Positions 44,812 through 53,244 of a stretch of 64,000 nt of DNA are shown piece by piece. The stretch comes from JAOABC01 sp041287495. GTDB taxonomy: Bacteria; Aquificota; Aquificia; Aquificales; Hydrogenothermaceae. Position numbers and translations under genes: made by a program. Numbering within the stretch: position 1 is the stretch's first letter; the number at the start of each line of letters is the position of its first letter. The DNA lies in NCBI GenBank assembly GCA_041287495.1, contig JBEULE010000034.1, forward strand, positions 1 through 64,000, written 5' to 3'. The notes under the pieces were generated by a model. The model ran no database searches, was not told the origin of the DNA, and saw only the letters and a program-made list of their open reading frames with translations.

Positions 44812-45524
44812 AGTATATATCTATAACTAAAATTTGTTGTAAAGTAAGATGTGAGAACAGCAACGGCAACCATACTGAACATAATAACAAGCTGAAAGAA
44901 AACAGCTTCTATAGGGTTTGCTCCTGCAAGTATCATACCGGCTGTAATTCCCGGAATCCAGATAATACCAAGAGTTTTTAGATTATTTAATATTGGGATT
45001 AAAGCTGCTCTTATAGAGTTTCTTATCTGTATTCTGAAAGCTTCTTTTAGTGGTGACCCTAAGGCTATAAAATTTTCTATAAGATCTAAATTGTTTTTAA
45101 CATCATTTTTAAATCTCTCTATAGTTTGACTATAAGCATTTAGAGAGTTACCTATTATCATCCCTCCTATTGGGATGATTTGATTAGATTTTAAACTTAA
45201 CACTCCAACACTGACCAAAGAGAATATAACTATTGAAGTAGATAAGAATATTGAGAAAAATGCTATTTTATAACCATTGTGTAAAACTGTCCTTGAGTTT
45301 GCTGTGTATGTAGCAAACAACACCATAACAAATAGAATACATAAAAGTTCAAATATATTGGAAAGTTTTAGGACATATATAAGTATGTATCCAAGTAGAA
45401 TAAGTTGGATAAATGCCCTTACACTACTTGTTAATACATCTTTCTCTAATCCTACCTTTTCTCTATAGAGAATGTAAATAGATATAGCTATAAGGACATA
45501 AGAGAGTAAAAATTTATACTCCAT
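44793..45524 (-). CDS. fetB: FetB/YbbM-type (UPF0014) permease
   Basis: A 243-aa integral membrane protein with about six helices. SSVRAFIQLILLGYIL near the N terminus, GMIIGNSLNAYSQTIERF in the middle, IPGITAGMILAGANPIEA and FQLVIMFSMVAVAVLTSYF near the end match the FetB iron-export permease family. The ATPase FetA is not in the window. It shares a single base with the hemN stop and overlaps waaA by 19 bases. Confidence 0.87.
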   Translation of the reverse strand: MEYKFLLSYVLIAISIYILYREKVGLEKDVLTSSVRAFIQLILLGYILIYVLKLSNIFELLCILFVMVLFATYTANSRTVLHNGYKIAFFSIFLSTSIVIFSLVSVGVLSLKSNQIIPIGGMIIGNSLNAYSQTIERFKNDVKNNLDLIENFIALGSPLKEAFRIQIRNSIRAALIPILNNLKTLGIIWIPGITAGMILAGANPIEAVFFQLVIMFSMVAVAVLTSYFTTNFSYRYILWDLQD

Positions 45525-46912
45525 TAAATTGCTTTAGAAAATCTCCTTTCTTTTTTATTTCTAAGGTATACATCAAAAGTAGAAGCTATATTTCTTATAA
45601 GCAATCTGCCCATTGGTGTTACATCTACTCTATCTGGATATAAAACTAAAAGTCCGTCATCCTCCATCTCTTTTAGTTTTTCTAACTCATATCTAAAATA
45701 TCTATCAAAGTTTATATTAAATCTATCTTCAACTTCTGATTTTACTAATCTAAAATGACACATTAACTTCATTATAATATCTCTTCTAATTATATCATCT
45801 TCGTTTAAATAAACCCCTCTCTCTATTGGTAAATTTCCAGCTTCTAATGTTTCATAGTAATCTCTGAGGACTTTGTAGTTTTGAACATATCCGTCATAGA
45901 GCATACTTATAGATGTGGCTCCAAATCCAAAAAGCTCAGCATCTGCCTTTGTTGTATATCCTTGGAAATTTCTATGAAGTGTCCTTTCTCTTTGAGCTAT
46001 AGCAAGTTCATCGTTTGGTTTTGCAAAATGATCCATCCCTATAAATACATATCCGGCTTTTGTAAGTTTTTCTATTGTCATCTGAAGTATCCTTAACTTT
46101 TCTTCAGCCACAGGTAATGTTTTTTCATCTATATTTCTCTGTAATCTTTTTAACCAAGGAACATAGGCAAAGTTAAATACAGCTATTCTATCGGGATTTA
46201 ACTTTATAGTTTTTTCTATTGTATCTGTAAAAGTTTCTAAAGTTTGATATGGAAGTCCATATATAAGATCTATATTTACACTTTCAAACCCGGCTTCCCT
46301 AATCCAGTTCATAACATCAAATATCATCTTTTGTGGTTGTATTCTATTTACCGCTTCCTGAACTTTATAGTTAAAATCCTGAATACCAAAGCTTACTCTG
46401 TTAAATCCTATTTCTCTAAGTAGAAATATTCTATCTCTATCAACGTGTCTTGGGTCTATCTCTATTGATATTTCGGCTTTAGTGTCAAACTCAAACCTCT
46501 CTTTTATATTATTAAATAGCTCAATAGTTTGTTCATCACTTAGATAGTTAGGAGTTCCACCACCCCAGTGTAATTGAACTACTTTCCTGTTTTTTGTATC
46601 TATCAATGTTTTATATATATCCATCTCTTTGTATATATGTTGTAAGTAAGGTTCAACTACTTCTTTCCTCCTTGTTATAATCACATTACAGCCACAGAAA
46701 TAACAAGCATTTTCACAGAAAGGTATATGAAAGTATAGGGATAGTGGAGTTTTTCTTTCATTTGACTGAACAATTTTTTTAATATATTCAGCTTTGTCTA
46801 TCTCACTACTAAACTCTGTAGCCGGAGGATAACTGGTATATCTTGGTGCCGGTTTATCGTACTTTTCTATTAACTCTCTATTAAATGTTACTTCTTGGGA
46901 TAGTTGTTCCAT
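45524..46912 (-). CDS. hemN: oxygen-independent coproporphyrinogen III oxidase (HemN)
   Basis: A 462-aa radical-SAM enzyme. FHIPFCENACYFCGCN gives the cluster cysteines (CxxxCxxC, with an additional cysteine after glycine); LHWGGGTPNYLS, SIEIDPRHVDRD and GIQDFNYKVQEAVNRIQP are further HemN motifs. It makes protoporphyrinogen without oxygen, which suits low-oxygen thermophiles. Downstream genes for iron export share the operon. Confidence 0.94.
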   Translation of the reverse strand: MEQLSQEVTFNRELIEKYDKPAPRYTSYPPATEFSSEIDKAEYIKKIVQSNERKTPLSLYFHIPFCENACYFCGCNVIITRRKEVVEPYLQHIYKEMDIYKTLIDTKNRKVVQLHWGGGTPNYLSDEQTIELFNNIKERFEFDTKAEISIEIDPRHVDRDRIFLLREIGFNRVSFGIQDFNYKVQEAVNRIQPQKMIFDVMNWIREAGFESVNIDLIYGLPYQTLETFTDTIEKTIKLNPDRIAVFNFAYVPWLKRLQRNIDEKTLPVAEEKLRILQMTIEKLTKAGYVFIGMDHFAKPNDELAIAQRERTLHRNFQGYTTKADAELFGFGATSISMLYDGYVQNYKVLRDYYETLEAGNLPIERGVYLNEDDIIRRDIIMKLMCHFRLVKSEVEDRFNINFDRYFRYELEKLKEMEDDGLLVLYPDRVDVTPMGRLLIRNIASTFDVYLRNKKERRFSKAI

Positions 46913-47050
46913 TTTTAACTCCTAGCTTTAAAATTCTGATATAATTTACTATATATCTGTAACTATTACAAGTTAATGATAAAACTCATTTTAAAAGGAT
47001 TTTTATAGTTAAAAATAGTTATTGAATATTCTTAATATGGAGGAAAAAAG

Positions 47051-47536
47051 ATGAAAGAGCCAAAGAAGGAAACTTTAGAGAAGATGATAAACTTTGCGAA
47101 TACATTTGCAGAAAAATCCGGAACAGTTCCAAATCCAAATGAAGAAGTGAGAATGGCTGTTATTCAAGGCCTTGCATCTCACGTTGATGAACTTGGAAAA
47201 CCTCTATGTCCATGTAATTTCTATCCGAATAAAGAAGAAGAAGTAAAAAGAAGAAGATGGATATGTGCTTGTGATGAGATGCAGATATTTAAATACTGCC
47301 ACTGTCTTTTATTCGTTACTCCAGAAGGTTTACCTATAACAGAGTATCTACCCCAATGGCATGAAGGAAGAAAAATATACGGCTTAGTGAAAGACCCTAC
47401 TCCGGATAAAGGAAGATCTTTATCTAAAGTTGAAAATATAATAGAGAACCTTAAAGAGCATGTAAAAGAGCAGGGTTTAGATATCCCTGAGGAAGAGATA
47501 GTAGAGTTTGCTCAAAAAACTGCAAAGAAAAGGTGA
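47051..47536 (+). CDS. ftrB: ferredoxin:thioredoxin reductase catalytic (beta) subunit
   Basis: A 161-aa FTR beta chain with CPC-x16-CAC-x8-CHC spacing. This is the family pattern except that the middle CPC is CAC. The seven cysteines around 4Fe-4S and redox disulfide are therefore essentially present. A C-terminal extension of about 35 residues is charged and helical. No alpha chain lies beside it. Reduced ferredoxin would pass electrons to thioredoxin, linking ferredoxin pools to thiol control. Confidence 0.85.
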   Translation: MKEPKKETLEKMINFANTFAEKSGTVPNPNEEVRMAVIQGLASHVDELGKPLCPCNFYPNKEEEVKRRRWICACDEMQIFKYCHCLLFVTPEGLPITEYLPQWHEGRKIYGLVKDPTPDKGRSLSKVENIIENLKEHVKEQGLDIPEEEIVEFAQKTAKKR

Positions 47537-47589
47537 ATCTTAATCTTCATTTGATGAATATTTTGGTTTTGAGCTTCTTTATTTTAAAA

Positions 47590-47684
47590 GTGATTGCAAA
47601 TTTTGGAGTTACACAATCAAAATATACCGACCTTCTTATAAAGCCAAGAGCAAAGGTAAAAACAGAATAGAAGTTATTTTATAA
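47590..47684 (+). pseudogene. eroded remnant of a GGDEF domain C terminus
   Basis: Reading VIANFGVTQ in one frame at 47590-47616, then YKAKSKGKNRIEVIL followed by a stop at 47637-47684 in the -1 frame, recreates the end of a GGDEF domain (compare ALYRAKGKGRNRIEI in the GGDEF-EAL gene at 15.0-16.9 kb). A single missing T near 47636 accounts for the shift. The rest of the domain is missing or beyond recognition. It lies in the 177-base gap between ftrB and speD. Confidence 0.55.
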
Positions 47685-47706
47685 AGGAGGGCTTTTTACC
47701 CTCCTT
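47684..47706. terminator. bidirectional terminator between ftrB and speD
   Basis: AAGGAGGG and CCCTCCTT pair perfectly over eight bases around a seven-base, T-rich loop. Reads in both directions have T- or A-rich flanks. It lies 148 bases after ftrB and 8 before the end of convergent speD. Confidence 0.7.
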
Positions 47707-47713
47707 ATCTTGA

Positions 47714-48139
47714 TTAATATAATCTTTTTCTCTGAGAGTTGGTTATTGTTGTTGCCAAGGCTATATCTCTTGGAAACTCTGTTCCTCTGGAAGTTGTCTG
47801 TATCTCAAGCTTCTCTGTTCCAAAGAAAGATTTTATTATCTCTAATGCAGTCTGAATATCAAAATCTTTACATGAGAATATATCTATTGAGAAATATCCC
47901 TTTTCAGGAAAAGTGTGTATACTGATATGACTTTCCGCTATTATTACAAATCCGGAAACTCCCCAATCTTCCGGTTTTTCTCCACCATCGTATTTAAACA
48001 CATAGGGAGGCATAATCTTTGTCATACCTATCTGAGCTGGAAGATTATCCAAAAACTCAGTTATAGCTTCTACACTTGCAAGTGTCTCAAAAGAACCTTC
48101 GTAACCATCAACCATTAAATGAGGTCCAAATCCTATCAA
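47714..48139 (-). CDS. speD: S-adenosylmethionine decarboxylase proenzyme (SpeD)
   Basis: A 141-aa bacterial class I SpeD. ESHISIHTFPEKGYFSIDIFSC contains the self-cleavage site; S70 would become the pyruvoyl group. I chose the TTG at 48139, because AAAGGAGG lies 10 bases upstream on that strand and the family begins about there (LIGFGPHLMVDGY). The longer frame up to 48259 adds forty residues with no family counterpart. It makes decarboxylated SAM for spermidine. Convergent with ftrB across a shared terminator. Confidence 0.87.
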   Translation of the reverse strand: MIGFGPHLMVDGYEGSFETLASVEAITEFLDNLPAQIGMTKIMPPYVFKYDGGEKPEDWGVSGFVIIAESHISIHTFPEKGYFSIDIFSCKDFDIQTALEIIKSFFGTEKLEIQTTSRGTEFPRDIALATTITNSQRKRLY

Positions 48140-48213
48140 CTCTGGTTTTCCTCCTTTCAAATAAATTTTGTGGTATAAAAATATATTAAATTTTCTTTGA
48201 TGTAAATATATTG

Positions 48214-48249
48214 TTGCACAAAAAAAGTGCAATTTAAAGTTTAAACTTT
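48214..48249. repeat. hairpin plus perfect 14-bp palindrome between speD and FeS gene
   Basis: TTGCAC (48214-48219) and GTGCAA (48227-48232) form a six-base stem around seven A. AAAGTTTAAACTTT at 48236-48249 is a perfect palindrome. Both lie in the divergent gap between speD (minus) and the CCG-domain gene (plus). They could bind regulators or be a transcript leader; no known operator matches exactly. Confidence 0.4.
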
Positions 48250-48344
48250 GAAAAGTCAAGGTTAAAAATATGATTTTTTGTAGTGTTAATAAATACTAAC
48301 TCGCATATGTTATTTAACATAATTAACCAATAGGAGTTTAGTTA

Positions 48345-49607
48345 ATGAAAGAACATTTGATAGAACCAAAGTTAACTATAGAACTTGCCCATCAGTGTGT
48401 AAAATGCTCTGCCTGTCGTCAAGTCTGTCCTACTTACAGTGTAGTTAAAGAAGAGAGGTCTTCCCCAAGAGGAAGACTAGCATTAGCTGAAGCTGTTGTT
48501 GATGGAGTTTTACCTTTAACAGAAGATATAGCAGCTCAGTGGAATCAATGTGCAATGTGTAGAAGATGTGAGTGGATATGTCCTAATGAAGTTGAGTATA
48601 AAGAGATTATGTTTAGAGCCAGGAATATGGCAAAAGATAAATCAAAGAAAGATTACTTTAAAAATGTAGTTTTTAAGGGGCTTTCTATGATGGGAAATCC
48701 TCTAACGAAGATAGGTATGAAATTTGCCCCTACATTACTTGAAGCTTACGGAAAAGTTTTTGGAAAAGATGTTCCGGAGTATAACTCAGTTTTTATAGAT
48801 GTAGGTATACCAAAGTATGCTAAACTTATGCCAAAACCTTCTGCAAAACCTTTTGGACTGAGAGGTAAAGAGATAAAACCTAAAGAAAAAGCTAAAGGAA
48901 GACTTTTATTCTTTACAGGTTGTATGATAGATGCTTTTCACGGAAAAACCGGAGAAAGTGTTTTAAAACTTATGGAAAAAGCAGGTTATGAGGTAGTTGT
49001 TCCTAAAGATATAAGATGTTGTGGAGCACCACATCTTTATAGTGGCGAGATAGATGCCTTTAACAGTCTTATGACCCACAATAAAAAGGAGATAGATAAA
49101 TACCAATTTGATTATATAGTTGTAGCTTGTCCAACCTGTGGTGGAGCTTTAAAAGAAGAGTATAAGTATCCTGTAAAAGATTTTGCAGAAATTTTAAGAG
49201 AGGAAGGTTATATAACATTTAGAGGTAATGGAGAGAAGGTTTCTTTCCACTTTCCTTGTCACTCTTATACCGCTATGAAGACAGACCCAAATGTTTTCAG
49301 AGATGTGTTAAAAAATGTAGATAATGCTACTTATGTAGAAGGTGAAGAAGCCATGATGTGCTGTGGATTTGCCGGGTATTTTTCTGTAGCCAACTATGAA
49401 GTAGCTTCTGAACTTCAAAAGAGGAAAATTGATGATTTGAGAAAAACAGAAGCTACATATGTTTTAAGTGATTGTCCCGGCTGTGTTTTAAATATTGCAG
49501 ATGGAATGTATAAACATGGACACTATAAAGAAGTAAAAGTTATGCACCTTGCAGAGTATCTTGCAGAAAGAGTTGTAGAGGGTGAAAGTGATGAAGATAA
49601 TAAGTAG
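48345..49607 (+). CDS. iron-sulfur oxidoreductase with two CCG domains (GlpC/GlcF-like)
   Basis: A 420-aa protein. Two 4Fe-4S motifs, CVKCSACRQVCP and CAMCRRCEWICP, are followed by two cysteine-rich CCG domains (RCCGAPHLYSG and MCCGFAGYFS). Such proteins link flavin dehydrogenases of glycolate, lactate or glycerol-3-phosphate, or heterodisulfide-reductase-like systems, to the membrane. No flavoprotein gene lies beside it, so its substrate is unknown. The rubredoxin gene overlaps its end. Confidence 0.8.
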   Translation: MKEHLIEPKLTIELAHQCVKCSACRQVCPTYSVVKEERSSPRGRLALAEAVVDGVLPLTEDIAAQWNQCAMCRRCEWICPNEVEYKEIMFRARNMAKDKSKKDYFKNVVFKGLSMMGNPLTKIGMKFAPTLLEAYGKVFGKDVPEYNSVFIDVGIPKYAKLMPKPSAKPFGLRGKEIKPKEKAKGRLLFFTGCMIDAFHGKTGESVLKLMEKAGYEVVVPKDIRCCGAPHLYSGEIDAFNSLMTHNKKEIDKYQFDYIVVACPTCGGALKEEYKYPVKDFAEILREEGYITFRGNGEKVSFHFPCHSYTAMKTDPNVFRDVLKNVDNATYVEGEEAMMCCGFAGYFSVANYEVASELQKRKIDDLRKTEATYVLSDCPGCVLNIADGMYKHGHYKEVKVMHLAEYLAERVVEGESDEDNK

Positions 49608-49782
49608 AAAACCTGAAAAAGTTTTATATAGATGTAGAGTTTGTGGTTACGTTTATGACTCTCTAAAAGGAGACCCAGTAAGGGGGATATCTCCCGGCGT
49701 TTGTTTTATAGATCTACCGGATAACTGGAGATGTCCAATCTGTAAATACACAAAAAAAGAGTTTAGAGAAATAAAATTATGA
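49591..49782 (+). CDS. rubredoxin
   Basis: A 63-aa rubredoxin. YRCRVCGYVYD and WRCPICKYTKKEF give the four cysteines that bind one iron. I chose the ATG at 49591; GTG 49582 is possible. Either start lies inside the end of the CCG-domain gene, so the two are coupled. In oxygen-exposed anaerobes rubredoxin donates electrons to peroxide or superoxide reduction. Confidence 0.9.
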   Translation: MKIISRKPEKVLYRCRVCGYVYDSLKGDPVRGISPGVCFIDLPDNWRCPICKYTKKEFREIKL

Positions 49783-49817
49783 TATGATTTATATCATAAA
49801 TAATGGAGGTATCTATT

Positions 49818-50807
49818 ATGTCAGCTTCGGCAGAAGCCTATCATCTTTTAAACAAAGCGATATATCATTATGAAAATGAAAACTACGAGATGGCTATAAC
49901 TTTACTGGATGAAGCTATTTTACTTAATCCGGAGCTTGCAGATCTGTATTACTGGAGAGGAAAAGTTGCTACCCATGACCTAAACCAAGAGAGTCTTGAT
50001 GTTGCTATTACACTTTTTTCAGAAGCATTAAGATTAAAACCAGATTATGCAGAAGCCCATTTTGAGAGAGGTAAAGTCTACATACAAAAGGGAGAATTTA
50101 AGCAAGCGAAAGAGGACCTTGAAGAAGCAATAAAGCTAAACCCTAACATAAAAGAAGCTTACTCTCTTCTTGCCCAGATAGAACTTATTGAAGGAAATGA
50201 TGAAAAAGCTATGGAATATCTGAACAAAGTATCTGCGAAAGAGGGAGATGATAGATATTACTACTCTCTTGGAAAGATACTTTACAACGCTGGAAAGTAT
50301 CAGCAGGCAATAGAGCAGTTTAATAAAACTATTGAAAAAAATAAATATTTTGTAGATGCTTATGTTTACAAAGCCCACTCGTTGGCACATCTTGGACTTT
50401 ATGAAGAAGCTATAGAAAACCTTAAAAAAGCTGTGATATTAGTTCCAGAAGAGATAACATACTTTTTGGATATATCTAAATATTACTTTGAACTTGGAAA
50501 ATTAAAAGCAAAAGAGGGAGATAGTATAAAAGCTTCTGAATACTTTGTAAAAGGACTTCAGATAGATTATAATCTAAAACTTGAGCCAGAGTATATAAAA
50601 GTTATAGAGGATGCTATCAGAAAACTATTTGATAAGAAAGATTATAAAAGAGGTTTGGAACTTTTAGATCAGCTTGAACTTTTAGTTAAAGAACCTGAAT
50701 ACATTAACATGAAAGAGGATATTGAGAAATTAAAGAAAGAAATTATGAAAAAACTTCCTTTGAAAGAGAAAATAACAAAGTTTATAATGGATATTTATAC
50801 AAAATAA
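49818..50807 (+). CDS. TPR-repeat protein
   Basis: A 329-aa protein with at least five TPR motifs, for example YHLLNKAIYHYENENYEMAI, ADLYYWRGKVATHD, AEAHFERGKVYIQKGEF and YVYKAHSLAHLGLYEEAI. I chose the ATG at 49818 because GGAGGT lies 7 bases before it; the ATG at 49803 is upstream of that site. No signal peptide is seen. TPR repeats bind partner proteins; the partner is not identified. SerS follows after 12 bases. Confidence 0.8.
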   Translation: MSASAEAYHLLNKAIYHYENENYEMAITLLDEAILLNPELADLYYWRGKVATHDLNQESLDVAITLFSEALRLKPDYAEAHFERGKVYIQKGEFKQAKEDLEEAIKLNPNIKEAYSLLAQIELIEGNDEKAMEYLNKVSAKEGDDRYYYSLGKILYNAGKYQQAIEQFNKTIEKNKYFVDAYVYKAHSLAHLGLYEEAIENLKKAVILVPEEITYFLDISKYYFELGKLKAKEGDSIKASEYFVKGLQIDYNLKLEPEYIKVIEDAIRKLFDKKDYKRGLELLDQLELLVKEPEYINMKEDIEKLKKEIMKKLPLKEKITKFIMDIYTK

Positions 50808-50819
50808 CGGAGGTTTTAG

Positions 50820-52073
50820 TTGTTAGATATAAATCTTATAAGAGAGAATCCGGAGTACGTAAGAGAGAGGTTAGCAACAAGGTCTTCTGAATATATAAAA
50901 CTTATAGATGAGATTTTAGAGATAGATAAAAGGAGAAGGGAGATTATAAAAGAAGTTGAAAGTTTAAGGGCTGAAAGAAATGAGAAATCAAAACTTTTTC
51001 CTATTTACAAAAAAGAAGGGAAAGACGTTTCAGAAATTCAGCATAGAGTTAAGCAGATAGGTGAAGAGATATCATCTTTAGAGAAAACTTTAGATGAAAT
51101 AGAAAATGAGTTTAATCGTATACTTTTAACTATACCAAATCTTCCCGCAAAAGATGTACCAATAGGAAAAGATGAAAATGATAATGTCGAGATAAGGAGA
51201 TGGGGAAAGCCCAGGGAGTTTAACTTTACACCTTTACCACATTATGAGATAGGAGAAAAACTTGGAATACTTGATTTTGACAGAGGTTCAAAGTTATCAG
51301 GATCTAGATTTACAGTTATGTATAAAGAAGCTGCAAGATTAGAGAGAGCTTTAATAAACTTTATGCTTGATATACATACAAAACAGCATGGATACACAGA
51401 AGTTTGGAGTCCGGTTTTAGTAAAACCGGAGATACTTCAGGGGACAGGACAACTCCCAAAATTCAAGGAAGACCTCTATAAAATAGAAGATGAAGATTTA
51501 TACCTTATACCTACAGCAGAGGTAACACTTACAAATTTACATGCAGATGAAATTTTATCAGAAGACCAACTACCACTTTACTATACTGCTTACACACCCT
51601 GTTTCAGAAAAGAAGCTGGTTCTCACGGTAAAGATGTGAGGGGAATACTCCGTCAACATCAGTTTGACAAAGTAGAACTTGTAAAAATTGTAAAGCCAGA
51701 AGATTCATACAATGAACTTGAAAAGCTGGTAAATGAGGCAGAAAAGATACTTCAGCTTCTGGAGATACCTTACAGAGTAGTTCTCCTCTGTACAGGAGAT
51801 ATGGGATTTTCTGCGGCAAAGACTTATGATATAGAAGTCTGGATACCTTCACAAGGCAGATACAGAGAAATATCATCTTGTTCAAATACAGAAGACTTCC
51901 AAGCAAGGAGAGCCAAGATAAGGTATAAAGATAAAAACGGTAAAAATCACTATGTCCATACATTGAATGGATCCGGTTTAGCAGTAGGAAGGACTCTTAT
52001 AGCAATAATGGAAAACTATCAAAATCCAGATGGAACATTCAATATTCCAGAGATTTTGAAAAAATACCTATGA
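50820..52073 (+). CDS. serS: seryl-tRNA synthetase (SerS)
   Basis: A 417-aa class II synthetase. The start is TTG with GGAGG just upstream, giving the standard N terminus (LDINLIRENPEYV). A long antiparallel coiled coil at about 25-105 binds tRNA. TGQLPKFKEDLY, FRKEAGSHGKDVRGILRQHQF and GSGLAVGRTLIAIMENYQ are the catalytic motifs. It ends 2 bases before the convergent rhodanese gene. Confidence 0.95.
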   Translation: MLDINLIRENPEYVRERLATRSSEYIKLIDEILEIDKRRREIIKEVESLRAERNEKSKLFPIYKKEGKDVSEIQHRVKQIGEEISSLEKTLDEIENEFNRILLTIPNLPAKDVPIGKDENDNVEIRRWGKPREFNFTPLPHYEIGEKLGILDFDRGSKLSGSRFTVMYKEAARLERALINFMLDIHTKQHGYTEVWSPVLVKPEILQGTGQLPKFKEDLYKIEDEDLYLIPTAEVTLTNLHADEILSEDQLPLYYTAYTPCFRKEAGSHGKDVRGILRQHQFDKVELVKIVKPEDSYNELEKLVNEAEKILQLLEIPYRVVLLCTGDMGFSAAKTYDIEVWIPSQGRYREISSCSNTEDFQARRAKIRYKDKNGKNHYVHTLNGSGLAVGRTLIAIMENYQNPDGTFNIPEILKKYL

Positions 52074-52075
52074 GC

Positions 52076-52453
52076 TTACTTATACTCAACCGGAAGGTTG
52101 GATTTTTTCCATTCTATTATGCCACCTTTGAGATTGTATACTTGCTTAAAGCCGTTTTGCTCTAAAAACCTTGAAGCTACTGCGCTTCTGTTTCCACTTC
52201 TGCAGTAAACAAGTATCTTTTTATCTTTAAATTTTTCAAGTTCTTTTATAGACTGAGGTAAAACCTGAACCGGAATCAGTATAGACCCCGGGATATGTCC
52301 ATCATCTTTGTATTCCGTAGGAGTCCTAACATCAAGGATTACCACATCTTTTTCTTTATTTATTAGGTTGTAAAAATCTTGTACAGACAGATTTTCAAAG
52401 GCGAAAGACAGATTAACGGTGATAAATAACAGAACTGCTATAACTTTTTTCAT
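52076..52453 (-). CDS. periplasmic rhodanese-like sulfurtransferase
   Basis: A 125-aa protein with a signal peptide (residues 2-18, cleavage near FAFE) and one rhodanese domain. VVILDVRTPTEYKDDGHIPGS and YCRSGNRS give the CxxxxxR active-site loop with its catalytic cysteine. It should handle sulfur or thiosulfate outside the cytoplasm, in keeping with the sulfur metabolism suggested by the molybdoenzyme at the start of the window. The ChaN-like gene lies 31 bases upstream. Confidence 0.85.
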   Translation of the reverse strand: MKKVIAVLLFITVNLSFAFENLSVQDFYNLINKEKDVVILDVRTPTEYKDDGHIPGSILIPVQVLPQSIKELEKFKDKKILVYCRSGNRSAVASRFLEQNGFKQVYNLKGGIIEWKKSNLPVEYK

Positions 52454-52484
52454 AATTTTAACCTCATAGATTTATCAGTATATT

Positions 52485-53168
52485 CTAATATATACTAACC
52501 TCTAAAGACCTGTCAAGAATTTTGATAAATCTTGCCACAGCCTTCTGATGACCTTTTCCTATTAAAACTATGATTTTATAATCAGGATACTCTTTTTTTA
52601 TCTTTACTATTTTGTAAGCCATTCCTATATCCCAAGCCTTTTGAATATCAGAAAATGTTTTTTCATTTTTTATTTTATGTTCTTCGAGAGATTCTTTTAT
52701 AAACTGAATTTCTGACGGTAGATAATCAAATTTACCCTCTGGCAGATAGGGACTTTTTATATTTTCTAACCCCCTCTCTCTTATATCTTTAAGCAGTTCT
52801 GTTGGTATATTTAAAGCTATTATCTTTATCTTGTTTTCCCTTGCAAATCTAATTATATCTCTATAAAACTCAAAGTTATAACCCCATCTCTTTTTATACT
52901 CTGTTTTTTCTATCAATTTTTCCTCTGATAATTCCCCATTTATATAATCATCTAAATACTGTTGAAAAGGTTGTTGGAACATCTCCATTGCTATTATAAC
53001 TTTTTCCGTTTTTGATAAGTCCTTTATAACTTCAAGTTGTTTCTTATGGTCGTATATATCTGTATGATTTTCGCCTACTATTATAATATCTGGATTTTTG
53101 TAAGTTCCCCAGATTGTTAAAACTCCTACCAAAAATAGTATTAATGGATTTATCCAAACTTTAGCCAT
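52485..53168 (-). CDS. ChaN-like heme-binding/cofactor protein
   Basis: A 227-aa protein with an N-terminal hydrophobic helix at about 8-24 that could be a signal anchor. IIVGENHTDIYDHKKQLEVI, IAMEMFQQPFQQYLDDY and IKIIALNIPTELL match the ChaN/EreA-like cofactor-binding fold. Family members bind heme or act as hydrolases; the activity here is unknown. It is transcribed toward the rhodanese gene. Confidence 0.75.
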   Translation of the reverse strand: MAKVWINPLILFLVGVLTIWGTYKNPDIIIVGENHTDIYDHKKQLEVIKDLSKTEKVIIAMEMFQQPFQQYLDDYINGELSEEKLIEKTEYKKRWGYNFEFYRDIIRFARENKIKIIALNIPTELLKDIRERGLENIKSPYLPEGKFDYLPSEIQFIKESLEEHKIKNEKTFSDIQKAWDIGMAYKIVKIKKEYPDYKIIVLIGKGHQKAVARFIKILDRSLEVSIY

Positions 53169-53244
53169 ATAAACCTCTTTATTGCAAATCTATTAAAAAA
53201 TGATAACATATATAACGTTTTAAAATTACCAAAAAGGTGTAATA

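Noticed and set aside
48140..48259. 181-aa version of SpeD
   Set aside because: The extra forty residues have no counterpart in the family, and the ribosome site fits the TTG at 48139.
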